From JAGWBD01 sp965220615 (GTDB taxonomy: Bacteria > Chloroflexota > Anaerolineae > Aggregatilineales > Phototrophicaceae), in assembly GCA_965220615.1 (NCBI GenBank), contig CBDCQL010000002.1:1984001-2048000 (forward strand): a DNA stretch of 64,000 bases. The letters are read 5' to 3'. Under the pieces are notes generated by a model. It saw nothing but the letters and a program-made list of their open reading frames with translations, had not been told where the DNA came from and searched no databases. Below are positions 25,503-33,981 of this stretch, piece after piece. A program made the position numbers and the translations under genes. The stretch's first letter is position 1, and each line of letters begins with the position of its first letter.

Positions 25503-26732
25503 ATGGACGACACAAAGGGCGGCGTCAGCTTTCCCGCACGCCCGCCACGGCAAAAGCCTGAAGATCGTCCGCTCAGCGCTGCTACCGCGCGCCTTTACGA
25601 CAATTGGGGCGCCAGGCTGGACGCGAGGAATCCCTTCTACACAGCCTTTTACTATTCGCGACTCAACGGCCTCGACCGCCACGATCGGGGTTCCGTGTCC
25701 CGGCGCGATCCTTCCAAGGTGCTGAAGATCGGCGATCGTTACCACGTCTGGTACACGCGGCGCATGACCCGCGTGCCGCCTGTAGGCATGGACCGCTTCG
25801 CGGAAGCCGATGACGAAACCCCGGCCGTCGACTGGGACATGGCCGATATCTGTCACGCCACTTCTCGCAATGGCTTTGACTGGGAGGAGCAGGGCATTGC
25901 CGTGCCCCGCGCGCCCCAGGGCAACTATGGCGACCGCTCGCTATCCACACCTGACGTGCTCGCCTGGGGCGGCAGGTTCTGGCTCTATTACCAGTGCTTC
26001 ACCACGCGCTGGCGCAAGCACGATTGCGTCAGCGTCAGCGCCGCCTGGGCGGACTCGCCCGACGGCCCCTGGACGCGACTGGAGCGACCGGTGCTGGCTC
26101 CCGGCGGCCTCGACGACTGGGATGGCTGCGCCACACATGACCCCTACCCCCTAGTCTACAGGGGGCGGATCTGGCTTTACTACAAGGGCGAGGCGGCGGA
26201 CAAGTCACCTGGCAATATTCTGCGGGCCCAGGGCGTTGCCATGGCGGACCATCCGGCAGGCCCCTTCGTCAAGTCAGCGCTCAACCCCGTATCCAACTCC
26301 GGCCACGAGACCATGCTCTGGCCCTGGCGTGATGGCATAGCCGCCCTTTTGAGCCTCGACGGGCCGGAGAAAAACACGGTGCAATACGCTGCTGACGGTC
26401 TCAATTTCGAACCCCGGGCATCGGTAACCATGCCGCCGGTGGCGCCGGGCCCCTTCTGTCCGGACGCCTTCGCCGACAATGGCGACGGTCAGGGCATCCG
26501 CTGGGGGCTTTCCCAGGTCACTTCCCGCGGCGGCGGGCCAGACCAGGACTGCTTTCTCGTTCGCTTCGACTGCAATCTGAGCGACGACGCCAGCCCGGAG
26601 TACCAGCGCAGCAACTTCCGTTACCAGGCAGACACCTGGTTGCAACAGACGCTCGCCCTGTCACCGGAGCGGAAAGCGCGCATTCTGGATCGACAGGCGG
26701 AAGTTGATCGACAGACGATTTCGGGAACCTGA
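25503..26732 (+). CDS. GH117-like glycosidase (paralogue 1)
   Basis: A 409-residue single-domain protein from ATG 25503 (GGAG 8 bp upstream). The catalytic set is intact: Asp69 (SRRDPS), Asp213 (THDPY), His268 (NSGHET). It is closely related, at identical length, to the next gene and shares long stretches such as DWDMADICHATS and GPEKNTVQYA, so the two are a tandem duplication. It has an N-terminal helix (AATARLYDNW) that precedes the propeller, as in GH117 enzymes where such a segment supports dimerisation. No signal peptide. It is preceded by an operator-bearing promoter. Confidence 0.68.
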   Translation: MDDTKGGVSFPARPPRQKPEDRPLSAATARLYDNWGARLDARNPFYTAFYYSRLNGLDRHDRGSVSRRDPSKVLKIGDRYHVWYTRRMTRVPPVGMDRFAEADDETPAVDWDMADICHATSRNGFDWEEQGIAVPRAPQGNYGDRSLSTPDVLAWGGRFWLYYQCFTTRWRKHDCVSVSAAWADSPDGPWTRLERPVLAPGGLDDWDGCATHDPYPLVYRGRIWLYYKGEAADKSPGNILRAQGVAMADHPAGPFVKSALNPVSNSGHETMLWPWRDGIAALLSLDGPEKNTVQYAADGLNFEPRASVTMPPVAPGPFCPDAFADNGDGQGIRWGLSQVTSRGGGPDQDCFLVRFDCNLSDDASPEYQRSNFRYQADTWLQQTLALSPERKARILDRQAEVDRQTISGT

Positions 26733-26851
26733 AGACTGGCGACCCCCCACTTGATGCGCCCGGCCCGGAATACCGGACCCTGCAGGAGCGGAGCGCACAG
26801 AGCCCGCCCGCGATGAAGCAGTCCCGTTTCATGCCGCTCCGGGTTACCCCG

Positions 26852-26880
26852 CTTGCAGGAATTTGTAGATTGTCTACAAT
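26852..26880 (+). promoter_or_regulatory. Second GH117 promoter with embedded GntR-type operator
   Basis: CTTGCA (26852-26857), 17 bp, TACAAT (26875-26880). The -10 is again the right half of ATTGT-CT-ACAAT (26869-26880) inside TTGTAGATTGTCTACAA (26863-26879). The 17-bp palindrome is identical to that at 25418-25434, although the surrounding bases differ, which argues for selection on the site. Confidence 0.6.
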
Positions 26881-26945
26881 ATCGCCCTCAAGCGCTACTC
26901 GCAGTCGGGCGTTTCCCGTACGGACCCACGCCCAGGGAGCGATTC

Positions 26946-28175
26946 ATGGACGAAATCCAGACCACCGGAAGCTTCCCCGCGCGGCTTGCCAGAGGTAAAC
27001 CGGCCGACCGGCCGATCAGCGCCGCTACAGCCCGCCTGTATGACCTGTGGAACACCACCCAGGACCGGACGAACCCCTTTTACACGACCTTTCACTATTC
27101 CCCTGTCACCGGCATTGGCCGCGACGACAGGGTATCGGTTTCCCGCCGCGATCCCTCCAAGGTGCTGAAAATCGGCGATCGCTACCATGTCTGGTACACG
27201 CGCCGGGTGACCGGCGTGCCGCCTTTGGGCATGGACCGCCACGAGGAAGCCGACGACGAGACCCCGGCGGTGGACTGGGACCTCGCCGACATTTGCCACG
27301 CGACCTCGACCAATGGCTTTGACTGGGTGGAAGAGGGCGTCGCGGTGCCCCGCGCGCCTCAGGGCACCTACGGCGATCGTTCGCTCTCCACGCCCGACGT
27401 GCTCGCCTGGAAAGGTAAATTCTGGCTCTACTACCAGTGCTTCACCAGCCGCTGGCGCGCTCTCGATTGCGTCAGCGTCAGCGCCGCCTGGTCCGACTCG
27501 CCCTGGGGACCCTGGACCCGCGTCGATCATCCCGTCGTGATGCGGGGTGGCCCGGAGGAATGGGACGGCTGCGCCATCCACGACCCCTACCCCCTGGTCT
27601 ACAAGGGGCAGATCTGGCTTTACTACAAGGGCACGCCGGTGGACAGGCCGCCAGAGAATCTGCGAATCGCCCAGGGCGTCGCCATCGCGGACCATCCGGC
27701 GGGTCCCTTCGTCAAGTCCCCGCTCAACCCGGTCACCAATTCCGGCCACGAGACCATGCACTGGCCCTGGCGCGGCGGCATCGCGACCCTGCTGAGCCTT
27801 GACGGGCCGGAGAAAAACACAGTGCAGTACGCCGAGGACGGGCTGAATTTCGTGCCCAAAGCCCTCGTGACCACGCCGCCCCAGGCGCCGGGCCCCTTTT
27901 GCCCGGATATCTTCGCCGACAACGGGGACGGACAGGGCGTCCGCTGGGGGCTGGCCCACATCAACCCGGATGGCGGCGGGCCCGACAACGGTTGCTACAT
28001 CATTCGTTTTGATTGCAACCTCAGCGATGCGGAGCGCCCGGAATTCCAGAGCAGCAACGTCCGTTACCATGAGGACACCTGGTTGCAGCGGGTGCTGGCG
28101 CTTTCTCCCGGGCGGAAGGCGCGCATCCTCGAGGAGCAGGCAGAGACCGACGGGCAAACGATCCTGGGCCCATGA
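26946..28175 (+). CDS. GH117-like glycosidase (paralogue 2)
   Basis: ATG 26946 (AGGGAG upstream) begins a 409-residue protein that aligns without gaps to paralogue 1, with the same catalytic positions Asp69, Asp213 (IHDPY) and His268 (NSGHET). It is the first gene of an operon with the two transporter ATPase genes: its TGA overlaps the ATG of the first ATPase gene (ATGA). Coupling a cytoplasmic glycosidase to the importer ATPases is a strong hint that the importer carries the oligosaccharide these enzymes cleave. Confidence 0.68.
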   Translation: MDEIQTTGSFPARLARGKPADRPISAATARLYDLWNTTQDRTNPFYTTFHYSPVTGIGRDDRVSVSRRDPSKVLKIGDRYHVWYTRRVTGVPPLGMDRHEEADDETPAVDWDLADICHATSTNGFDWVEEGVAVPRAPQGTYGDRSLSTPDVLAWKGKFWLYYQCFTSRWRALDCVSVSAAWSDSPWGPWTRVDHPVVMRGGPEEWDGCAIHDPYPLVYKGQIWLYYKGTPVDRPPENLRIAQGVAIADHPAGPFVKSPLNPVTNSGHETMHWPWRGGIATLLSLDGPEKNTVQYAEDGLNFVPKALVTTPPQAPGPFCPDIFADNGDGQGVRWGLAHINPDGGGPDNGCYIIRFDCNLSDAERPEFQSSNVRYHEDTWLQRVLALSPGRKARILEEQAETDGQTILGP

Positions 28176-29212
28176 ATTCAAGGGACATGGTACTGGACGT
28201 GCGCGGCCTGCGGACCTGGTTTCGGGTCGACGAGGGCACGCTCAAGGCCGTCGATGGCGTGGACTTCAGCATCGACGCGCACCAGACCGTGGGCATCATC
28301 GGCGAATCCGGCTCCGGCAAGAGCGTCACGGCGCAGTCCATCCTGCAGATCGTGCCGCCGCCGGGCCAGATCACCGACGGTCAGATGCACTTTCGCCGGC
28401 GCAATGGCGCGCAGGTCGACCTCGCCGCACTGGACTCGCGCAGCGCGGCCATCCGCGATATCCGCGGCAGCGAAATCTCGATGGTCTTCCAGGAGCCGAT
28501 GACCAGCTTCTCGCCGGTGCACAGCGTCGGCGCGCAGATCATTGAGGCCATCCGCCTGCACCGCACCCCCGACAAACGCGAGGCGCGCGACATCGCGCTG
28601 ACCATGCTGGAACAGGTCGGCATCAACAACCCCCTGCAGCGCGTCGACGAATACCCGCACCAGTTGAGCGGCGGCATGCGTCAGCGGGCCATGATCGCCA
28701 TGGCGCTATCCTGCAACCCCACCCTGCTCATCGCCGACGAGCCCACCACGGCGCTCGACGTCACCGTGCAGGCCCAGATCCTGGACCTGCTGGCGTCGCT
28801 GCAGGAGCAATATGGCATGGCCATCATGTACATCACGCACGATCTTGGCGTCATTGCCGAGATCGCCGACCTGGTCAACGTGATGTACCTCGGACGCATC
28901 GTCGAGCGCGCGCCAACCGTCGAGTTGTTTCGCAATCCCCTGCACCCCTACACGCGCCGCCTGCTGCACTCCATCCCGCGCCTCGGCAAGAGCGTCGGAT
29001 CGCGCCTGGACGCCATCCGCGGCAACGTTCCCGTGCCCATCGATCCGCCCCGCGCCTGCGGCTTTTGCTCGCGCTGCGACGATTTGATCGAGGGCCGTTG
29101 CGAACGCGCCCAACCCGCGCTGTTCGAACTGGCGCCTGAGCACTACGTGCGTTGCTTCCTGCACAGCGAGGCGGAGGAGCGCGTCACGGACGGGGAACTC
29201 CACCATGCCTGA
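28172..29212 (+). CDS. ABC transporter ATP-binding protein, OppD/DppD family
   Basis: A 346-residue ATPase with Walker A GESGSGKS, Q-loop region MVFQEPMTSF, signature LSGGMRQR, Walker B LLIADEPTTALD and switch His (ITHDLG). The C-terminal oligopeptide-transporter extension carries a Cys cluster (CGFCSRC, later Cys) like the iron-sulfur-binding tail described for DppD proteins. The start overlaps the GH117-like stop by 4 bp. Together with the next gene it supplies energy for the importer whose permeases are at 18739-20874. Confidence 0.92.
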   Translation: MNSRDMVLDVRGLRTWFRVDEGTLKAVDGVDFSIDAHQTVGIIGESGSGKSVTAQSILQIVPPPGQITDGQMHFRRRNGAQVDLAALDSRSAAIRDIRGSEISMVFQEPMTSFSPVHSVGAQIIEAIRLHRTPDKREARDIALTMLEQVGINNPLQRVDEYPHQLSGGMRQRAMIAMALSCNPTLLIADEPTTALDVTVQAQILDLLASLQEQYGMAIMYITHDLGVIAEIADLVNVMYLGRIVERAPTVELFRNPLHPYTRRLLHSIPRLGKSVGSRLDAIRGNVPVPIDPPRACGFCSRCDDLIEGRCERAQPALFELAPEHYVRCFLHSEAEERVTDGELHHA

Positions 29213-30233
29213 AACAGCGCGCAGCGAAATCCTGCTGGAGGTTCGCAACCTCAGGAAATTCTTCCCGATCGAGAAGGGCATGTTGCGCCGTCAGATCGGT
29301 GAGGTGCGCGCCGTCGATGACGTCAGCTTTGACATCCGTGAGGGCGAGACATTCGGCCTGGTCGGTGAGTCGGGTTGCGGCAAGACCACCCTCGGGCGTT
29401 GCATCGTTCGCGGTATCGACCCCGACGACGGCCTCATCCTGTTGCGATTGCCCGATGGCAGCGTACAGGACCTTGCCCGCCTCGACCGGCGCGAACTGCG
29501 TCGCCTGCGTCGTCACTTCCACATGATCTTTCAGGACCCCTACTCCTCGCTTGACCCGCGCATGACCGTGCTGGACATCATCGCCGAGCCGATCCGCGAG
29601 AACAATCTGGCGGAAACGGCCGAGCTGCAGGAGCGGGTCATGGAGCTGATGCAGGTCGTGGGGCTGGAAATACAGCACCTCAAACGCTACCCGCACGCCT
29701 TCTCCGGCGGGCAGCGGCAACGCATCGGCATCGCCCGTTCGCTGGCGCCCCGGCCGCGCCTGATCGTCTGCGACGAGGCAGTCTCGGCACTGGACGTTTC
29801 CATTCAGGCGCAGATCCTCAACCTGCTGCAGGACCTGCAGGAGGAATTCAATCTCACCTACCTCTTCATCGCCCACGATTTATCGGTCGTTGAGCACATT
29901 TCCGACCGCGTGGGCGTCATGTACGTGGGCAAACTGGTCGAAATGGCCGGGACCGCCGACCTGTTCAACAATCCGAAGCACCCTTATACGGAAGCCCTCC
30001 TCTCCGCCGTCCCCACCGCGGACCCCGAAGTCAAGATGGAACGCATTATCCTGCTGGGCGAGGTCGCCAACCCGGCCAGTCCGCCTTCGGGCTGTTATTT
30101 CCATCCGCGCTGCCGCTACGCGCAGGACATTTGTCGCCAACAGGCGCCACACTGGGAAGAGGTGACTCCCGGTCATTTCGCTGCCTGCCATTTCGCCAGC
30201 GAACTGGATCTGGCGGGAGTGGCGCAGGAGTAA
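29205..30233 (+). CDS. ABC transporter ATP-binding protein, OppF/DppF family
   Basis: A 342-residue ATPase overlapping the previous gene by 8 bp. Walker A GESGCGKTT, MIFQDPYSSLDPRMTV (typical OppF Q-loop), signature FSGGQRQR, Walker B LIVCDEAVSALD, and IAHDLS are all intact. The C-terminal extension PASPPSGCYFHPRCRYAQDIC has the usual OppF Cys pattern. It completes the binding protein, two permeases and two ATPases expected for an Opp/Dpp importer. Confidence 0.92.
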   Translation: MPETARSEILLEVRNLRKFFPIEKGMLRRQIGEVRAVDDVSFDIREGETFGLVGESGCGKTTLGRCIVRGIDPDDGLILLRLPDGSVQDLARLDRRELRRLRRHFHMIFQDPYSSLDPRMTVLDIIAEPIRENNLAETAELQERVMELMQVVGLEIQHLKRYPHAFSGGQRQRIGIARSLAPRPRLIVCDEAVSALDVSIQAQILNLLQDLQEEFNLTYLFIAHDLSVVEHISDRVGVMYVGKLVEMAGTADLFNNPKHPYTEALLSAVPTADPEVKMERIILLGEVANPASPPSGCYFHPRCRYAQDICRQQAPHWEEVTPGHFAACHFASELDLAGVAQE

Positions 30234-30242
30234 CCTGGGCCG

Positions 30243-30614
30243 ATGGACCTGCTTTGCCTGGCGCTGGTCTTCGTTGGCGCAGGTATGGCCCTGGTCATCG
30301 CCGTCATGCTGGGCGTGACCCAACGGGCCGGGCATCAGGCCATCTCGCGGAATTTCCAGGACGCAGAGTACATCCTCGCCCAACACCGGGCGCCCCCGTC
30401 CTGGTCAAGAGAGCCCCTGTGGCAAAGGCTGTTGCGATACCGCAGCACGGAAAAGCCGACGGCGGACAATGCGCGCAACCTGCGACGCCTGGCAGCGCTT
30501 GTCGTCTTTTTCGAGCAAAGCAGCTTCTTCGAAGACGAACGCGCGCGGGAGACCCTGCTGGGCCAGCTGCGCGGGGAACTCGAACGCTGGGAAAGGGACG
30601 TTGGGCCGGATTAA
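30243..30614 (+). CDS. Small single-span membrane protein, function unknown
   Basis: A 123-residue protein 9 bp after the OppF-like gene. The N-terminus is one hydrophobic segment (residues 3-25, LLCLALVFVGAGMALVIAVML) and the rest is a charged soluble region rich in Arg, Glu and Leu that probably forms helices. No family recognised. It could be read through from the transporter operon, but nothing ties it functionally to glycan import. Confidence 0.5.
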   Translation: MDLLCLALVFVGAGMALVIAVMLGVTQRAGHQAISRNFQDAEYILAQHRAPPSWSREPLWQRLLRYRSTEKPTADNARNLRRLAALVVFFEQSSFFEDERARETLLGQLRGELERWERDVGPD

Positions 30615-30633
30615 TCGCCGGGCAGGGCCCCAG

Positions 30634-30705
30634 TGACCCCGGCAGGATTCGAACCTGCGACACGCGGATTAAAAGTCCGCTGTTCTGCCACTGAACTACG
30701 GGGCC
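30634..30705 (-). tRNA. tRNA-Lys (anticodon UUU)
   Basis: The minus strand folds into a full 72-nt cloverleaf: acceptor GGCCCCG / CGGGGTC (one G-U pair), D arm GTTC/GAAC, anticodon arm GCGGA-CTTTTAA-TCCGC with anticodon TTT, 5-nt variable loop, T arm GCAGG-TTCGAAT-CCTGC, discriminator A. CCA is not encoded. No gene-specific terminator or mobile element is visible next to it. Confidence 0.95.
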
Positions 30706-30806
30706 CGGAACGGCCATTATCCACAGGGCAGCAGCGCATGCAACCGGCGGTCGCAGCGCGCGTCTGTCCGCTATACTGGGCGGTGATCCGTCAAGTGGAG
30801 AAGCGC

Positions 30807-31811
30807 GTGTCCACGATTGCCGCGCCCGGCAACCGTAGCGTCGACGGACTGCGACCGATAAACCTGCGCAGCGACCTCGGCGAACTGGCCGACCTGATTG
30901 AACTGGTCTTCAGCCCCGGCATGGACCGGGCCGGGCGCGAGGCGGTGCGCGACATGCGTCTGCTGGGTCGCAGCGGCCTGGCCATCCTGCCCGGCATGAG
31001 CGATGTCGTGCAGGGGATGGGCCAGGGTTACGTCTGGGTTGAGCAGGGTCGTCTGGTGGGCAATATCTCGCTCTTCGCCAGCAACCGGCCGCAGCCGGAC
31101 ACATGGCTCATCGCCAACGTTGGCGTCCATCCGGACTTTCGCCGGCGCGGCATTGGCGACCGTTTGGTGGCGGCCGCCATCTCGCAGATTCGTGGCCGTG
31201 GCGGGCGCCTCGCCCTCCTGCAAGTCGATTGCGACAACGAGGCGGCGCTGCGCCTCTACCAGCGCCGCGGCTTCCACGTCGAGCGCGCCTGGACCCACTG
31301 GCGCCGCGATGCCAGCATCCGCATTGCGCCAAATGTCGAAAGCGACGCATCCCGCATTTCGCACCTGCGTCGCGGCGAATGGCAGGCCGAATACGAACTG
31401 GCACAACGGCTGCGTCCGATGGAACGCGGCGGTCTGGGCTGGCAGCGACCCCTGCGCCGCGACGAGTTTCGGCGTCCCCTGTCGCGGCGCCTCAACGACT
31501 GGCTGAACATGCGCGGCCAGGAGCGCCTGGTCGTCCGCACGGAGGACGGCAGGCAATTACTCGCCAGCCTGTGGATCGACCACGGCCTGCTGACGGCCTC
31601 CACACAGTTGACCCTGTTCGCCGACCTGGAGCGGCAGGCAGCCCATGCAGCCTTGCTGCTGGGCTCGGCAGTGCGCCGCCATGGCATCGGGCGTCAGAGC
31701 CTGCTGCTCGAACACCCGGCCGACGAGCAGGCCGTGAGCGGGACGTTGCGCAACCTCTGGTTCCGCCCCCTGCGCGAAGTGTTGCACATGCGGCTTGATC
31801 TTGCGCAATGA
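30807..31811 (+). CDS. GNAT-family N-acetyltransferase with C-terminal extension
   Basis: GTG 30807 is preferred because GGAG precedes it and a TATACT hexamer at 30771-30776 would place the transcript start between it and the more distal ATG 30738. The 334-residue protein has a GNAT core at about residues 15-175: VGVHPDFRRRGIGDRLV is the acetyl-CoA pyrophosphate motif and ALRLYQRRGFHVE the closing motif B. The last ~160 residues have no recognised family. It is the first gene of a tightly overlapping operon with a response regulator, histidine kinase and DUF1579-like protein (ATGA overlap with the next gene), so it may be regulated by, or modify a component of, that signalling pathway; target unknown. 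Confidence 0.82.
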   Translation: MSTIAAPGNRSVDGLRPINLRSDLGELADLIELVFSPGMDRAGREAVRDMRLLGRSGLAILPGMSDVVQGMGQGYVWVEQGRLVGNISLFASNRPQPDTWLIANVGVHPDFRRRGIGDRLVAAAISQIRGRGGRLALLQVDCDNEAALRLYQRRGFHVERAWTHWRRDASIRIAPNVESDASRISHLRRGEWQAEYELAQRLRPMERGGLGWQRPLRRDEFRRPLSRRLNDWLNMRGQERLVVRTEDGRQLLASLWIDHGLLTASTQLTLFADLERQAAHAALLLGSAVRRHGIGRQSLLLEHPADEQAVSGTLRNLWFRPLREVLHMRLDLAQ

Positions 31812-32497
31812 GCGAACGAATCTTCCTGGTGGACGACGAGCAACATATCATCGATCTGCTGCGCCTCTATCTGGAACAGGAAGGCTTTCGGGTCGACAGC
31901 GCCGGCGAGGGCCAGGAAGCGCTGGACCGGATCCTGGCGCAGCCACCGGACCTGGTCGTGCTGGACCTGATGTTGCCCGGCCTCGACGGTCGCGAAATTT
32001 GTCGCCGCCTGCGCGCCCGCAGCGAACTGCCCGTCATCATGCTCACCGCCCGCGACGATGACGTTGACAAAATCGTCGGCCTCGAACTGGGCGCCGACGA
32101 CTATTTGACCAAGCCCTTCAATCCACGTGAACTGGTGGCGCGTATCCGCGCCATCCTGCGTCGCAGCACGCGACCAAAAGACATGCGGCAGGACTCGCAT
32201 AACCTGGTGATCGGAAACCTGCGCATTGAGCCGGAGCAACATCGTGTTCTGCTGGATGACCGGGAAGTCCGCCTGCGGCGCCTGGAATACGACCTGCTCC
32301 ATACTCTCGCCCGTCAGCCGGGCCGCGTGTTCAGCCGTGATCAGTTGCTCAGCCTGGTCTGGGACTATGATGTCCCCGGCCAGACGCGCACGGTGGATGT
32401 GCACGTCGCCCAACTGCGCCACAAGCTGGCGGGCATGCAAGCCAGCATCGATACCGTCTGGGGTGTCGGCTACCGGCTGGAGACGACACCAACGTGA
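31808..32497 (+). CDS. Response regulator, OmpR/PhoB family
   Basis: A 229-residue protein. The receiver domain has the acidic pair (VDDE), phospho-acceptor Asp53 (LVVLDLMLPG), Thr in MLTARDDDVDK, and Lys in YLTKPF. The C-terminal winged helix ends in the standard VDVHVAQLRHKL...VWGVGYRLE. Start and stop overlap the neighbours by 4 bp each (ATGA before, GTGA after). Partner of the following histidine kinase. Confidence 0.95.
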   Translation: MSERIFLVDDEQHIIDLLRLYLEQEGFRVDSAGEGQEALDRILAQPPDLVVLDLMLPGLDGREICRRLRARSELPVIMLTARDDDVDKIVGLELGADDYLTKPFNPRELVARIRAILRRSTRPKDMRQDSHNLVIGNLRIEPEQHRVLLDDREVRLRRLEYDLLHTLARQPGRVFSRDQLLSLVWDYDVPGQTRTVDVHVAQLRHKLAGMQASIDTVWGVGYRLETTPT

Positions 32498-33981
32498 ATG
32501 TGCGCGCGCGGCTGCTGCTCTCCTACCTGCTGCTCATCGCCGTCACCCTGAGCGTCATTGTAGTCATTTTGATTTTCGCGCTGGAGATGCGACCGGCGCC
32601 GCCATTTGCTGTTTACCGTCAGTTGATCGGCAACCTGCAGGTTGGCCTGCGGGGCCTCGACCAGGATATCGCCGGCCATGAAGAAGGGGAGTCTGAGGCG
32701 CATCTGCCGATTGAGTGGCTGCAGTCCCTGGCCAGCAGGACCGGTGTACGCGTTCTGGCTTTCGACCTTTCCGGCAATCCCCGCGTGCGCTTTGACAGCA
32801 GTGGTATCCATGCGCCTGACTTCCGGCTGGAACTGCGTTTCGACAGAGACATGGAGCGGGCACTGCCCGGGCCTGACAGGACCTCACGCGACGTCGTCGC
32901 CGGCAGCTTTGCTGACCCGGATGGCAGCTCCTGGCTGTTCATCGGTCTGCCGACGGGTCGCCCGCGCGAAGCGCGCCAGGCGGTGGTGCTGGCCAGCCCG
33001 GGGACGCCCCAGACTCTGGGCGGAGCCCTTACAGAGTATGGCTCCGCCCTGATGGCGCCGCTGGTGCAGGCGGCCCTGGCGGGCGCCCTCGCAGCCATCG
33101 TCCTTTCCCTGGCGGTCAGTCGCACTATTGCCGGCCCCCTGCAGCAGATCGCCGGCGCCGCGCGCGCCATCGCCCGCGGTGAACACGACCAGCGAGTGAC
33201 GGTGAGCGGCCCGGCAGAGATGCAGGATGTGGCGACCGCCTTCAACCAGATGAGCAGCGAGGTCCAAGCCACGCAGCAGGCACAGAAGGACTTCCTTGTT
33301 AACGTCTCGCATGATTTGCGGACGCCGCTCACCTCCATCCAGGGCTATTCGCAGGCGATTATCGACGGCGCGGCGCAGGATGCGGTGGCAGCCGCGCGCG
33401 TCGTCCACGAGGAGGCCGGTCGCCTCAATCGCATGGTCACCGGAATCAGCGACCTCGCGCGCCTGCAGGACCCGCGACTGACGCCAGCCCTGGAGCCGCT
33501 GGACCCTGGGGGCATCATCGACGGGGTCGTGAAGCGCCTGACCGTCGTGGCGGAGGCGCAACAGGTGACCCTCAAACAGCGCTGCGATACCCTGCCAGTC
33601 CTGCGCGGAGATGGCGACCGCCTGGCCCAGGTGCTGACCAACCTGCTGGACAACGCCATTCGCTTCACGCCCGGCGGCGGCGAGGTGCGGGTCAGCGCCG
33701 CCGAAAGGGACAGGGGCGTCGAAATCAGGGTGCAGGACAACGGCGCCGGCATTCCGGCGAAGGATCTGCCGCGCATCTTCGAGCGCTTTTTTCAGGTGGA
33801 CAGGGCGCGCGGCCCCCGGCGTGGCAGCGGCCTGGGACTGGCGATCGCGCAGGAGATCGTGCAGGCGCACGGCGGCCGCATTCGCGCCCACAGCGACGGA
33901 CCGGGCAGGGGCAGTACCTTCACAGTCTGGCTGCCCCTGTCGGGGCCGGCCACGACTTCAAATGAAGAGGGTGCGGCATGA
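32494..33981 (+). CDS. Sensor histidine kinase (HAMP, HisKA, HATPase_c)
   Basis: A 495-residue kinase from GTG 32494. Two membrane spans (about 5-30 and 188-212) enclose a ~155-residue extracytoplasmic sensor region, followed by HAMP, the phospho-acceptor box NVSHDLRTPLTSI, and the ATPase N, G1 and G2 boxes (NLLDNAIRFTPGG, VQDNGAGI, RGSGLGLAI). The architecture is a standard orthodox kinase. The extracytoplasmic domain has no recognised ligand fold. Overlapping translation with the regulator upstream and a DUF1579-like gene downstream indicates one transcript. Confidence 0.95.
   Translation: MNVRARLLLSYLLLIAVTLSVIVVILIFALEMRPAPPFAVYRQLIGNLQVGLRGLDQDIAGHEEGESEAHLPIEWLQSLASRTGVRVLAFDLSGNPRVRFDSSGIHAPDFRLELRFDRDMERALPGPDRTSRDVVAGSFADPDGSSWLFIGLPTGRPREARQAVVLASPGTPQTLGGALTEYGSALMAPLVQAALAGALAAIVLSLAVSRTIAGPLQQIAGAARAIARGEHDQRVTVSGPAEMQDVATAFNQMSSEVQATQQAQKDFLVNVSHDLRTPLTSIQGYSQAIIDGAAQDAVAAARVVHEEAGRLNRMVTGISDLARLQDPRLTPALEPLDPGGIIDGVVKRLTVVAEAQQVTLKQRCDTLPVLRGDGDRLAQVLTNLLDNAIRFTPGGGEVRVSAAERDRGVEIRVQDNGAGIPAKDLPRIFERFFQVDRARGPRRGSGLGLAIAQEIVQAHGGRIRAHSDGPGRGSTFTVWLPLSGPATTSNEEGAA

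Noticed and set aside
30634..30705. Integration site at tRNA-Lys
   Set aside because: No duplicated 3' tRNA fragment or integrase nearby, and the genes on both sides keep the host composition.
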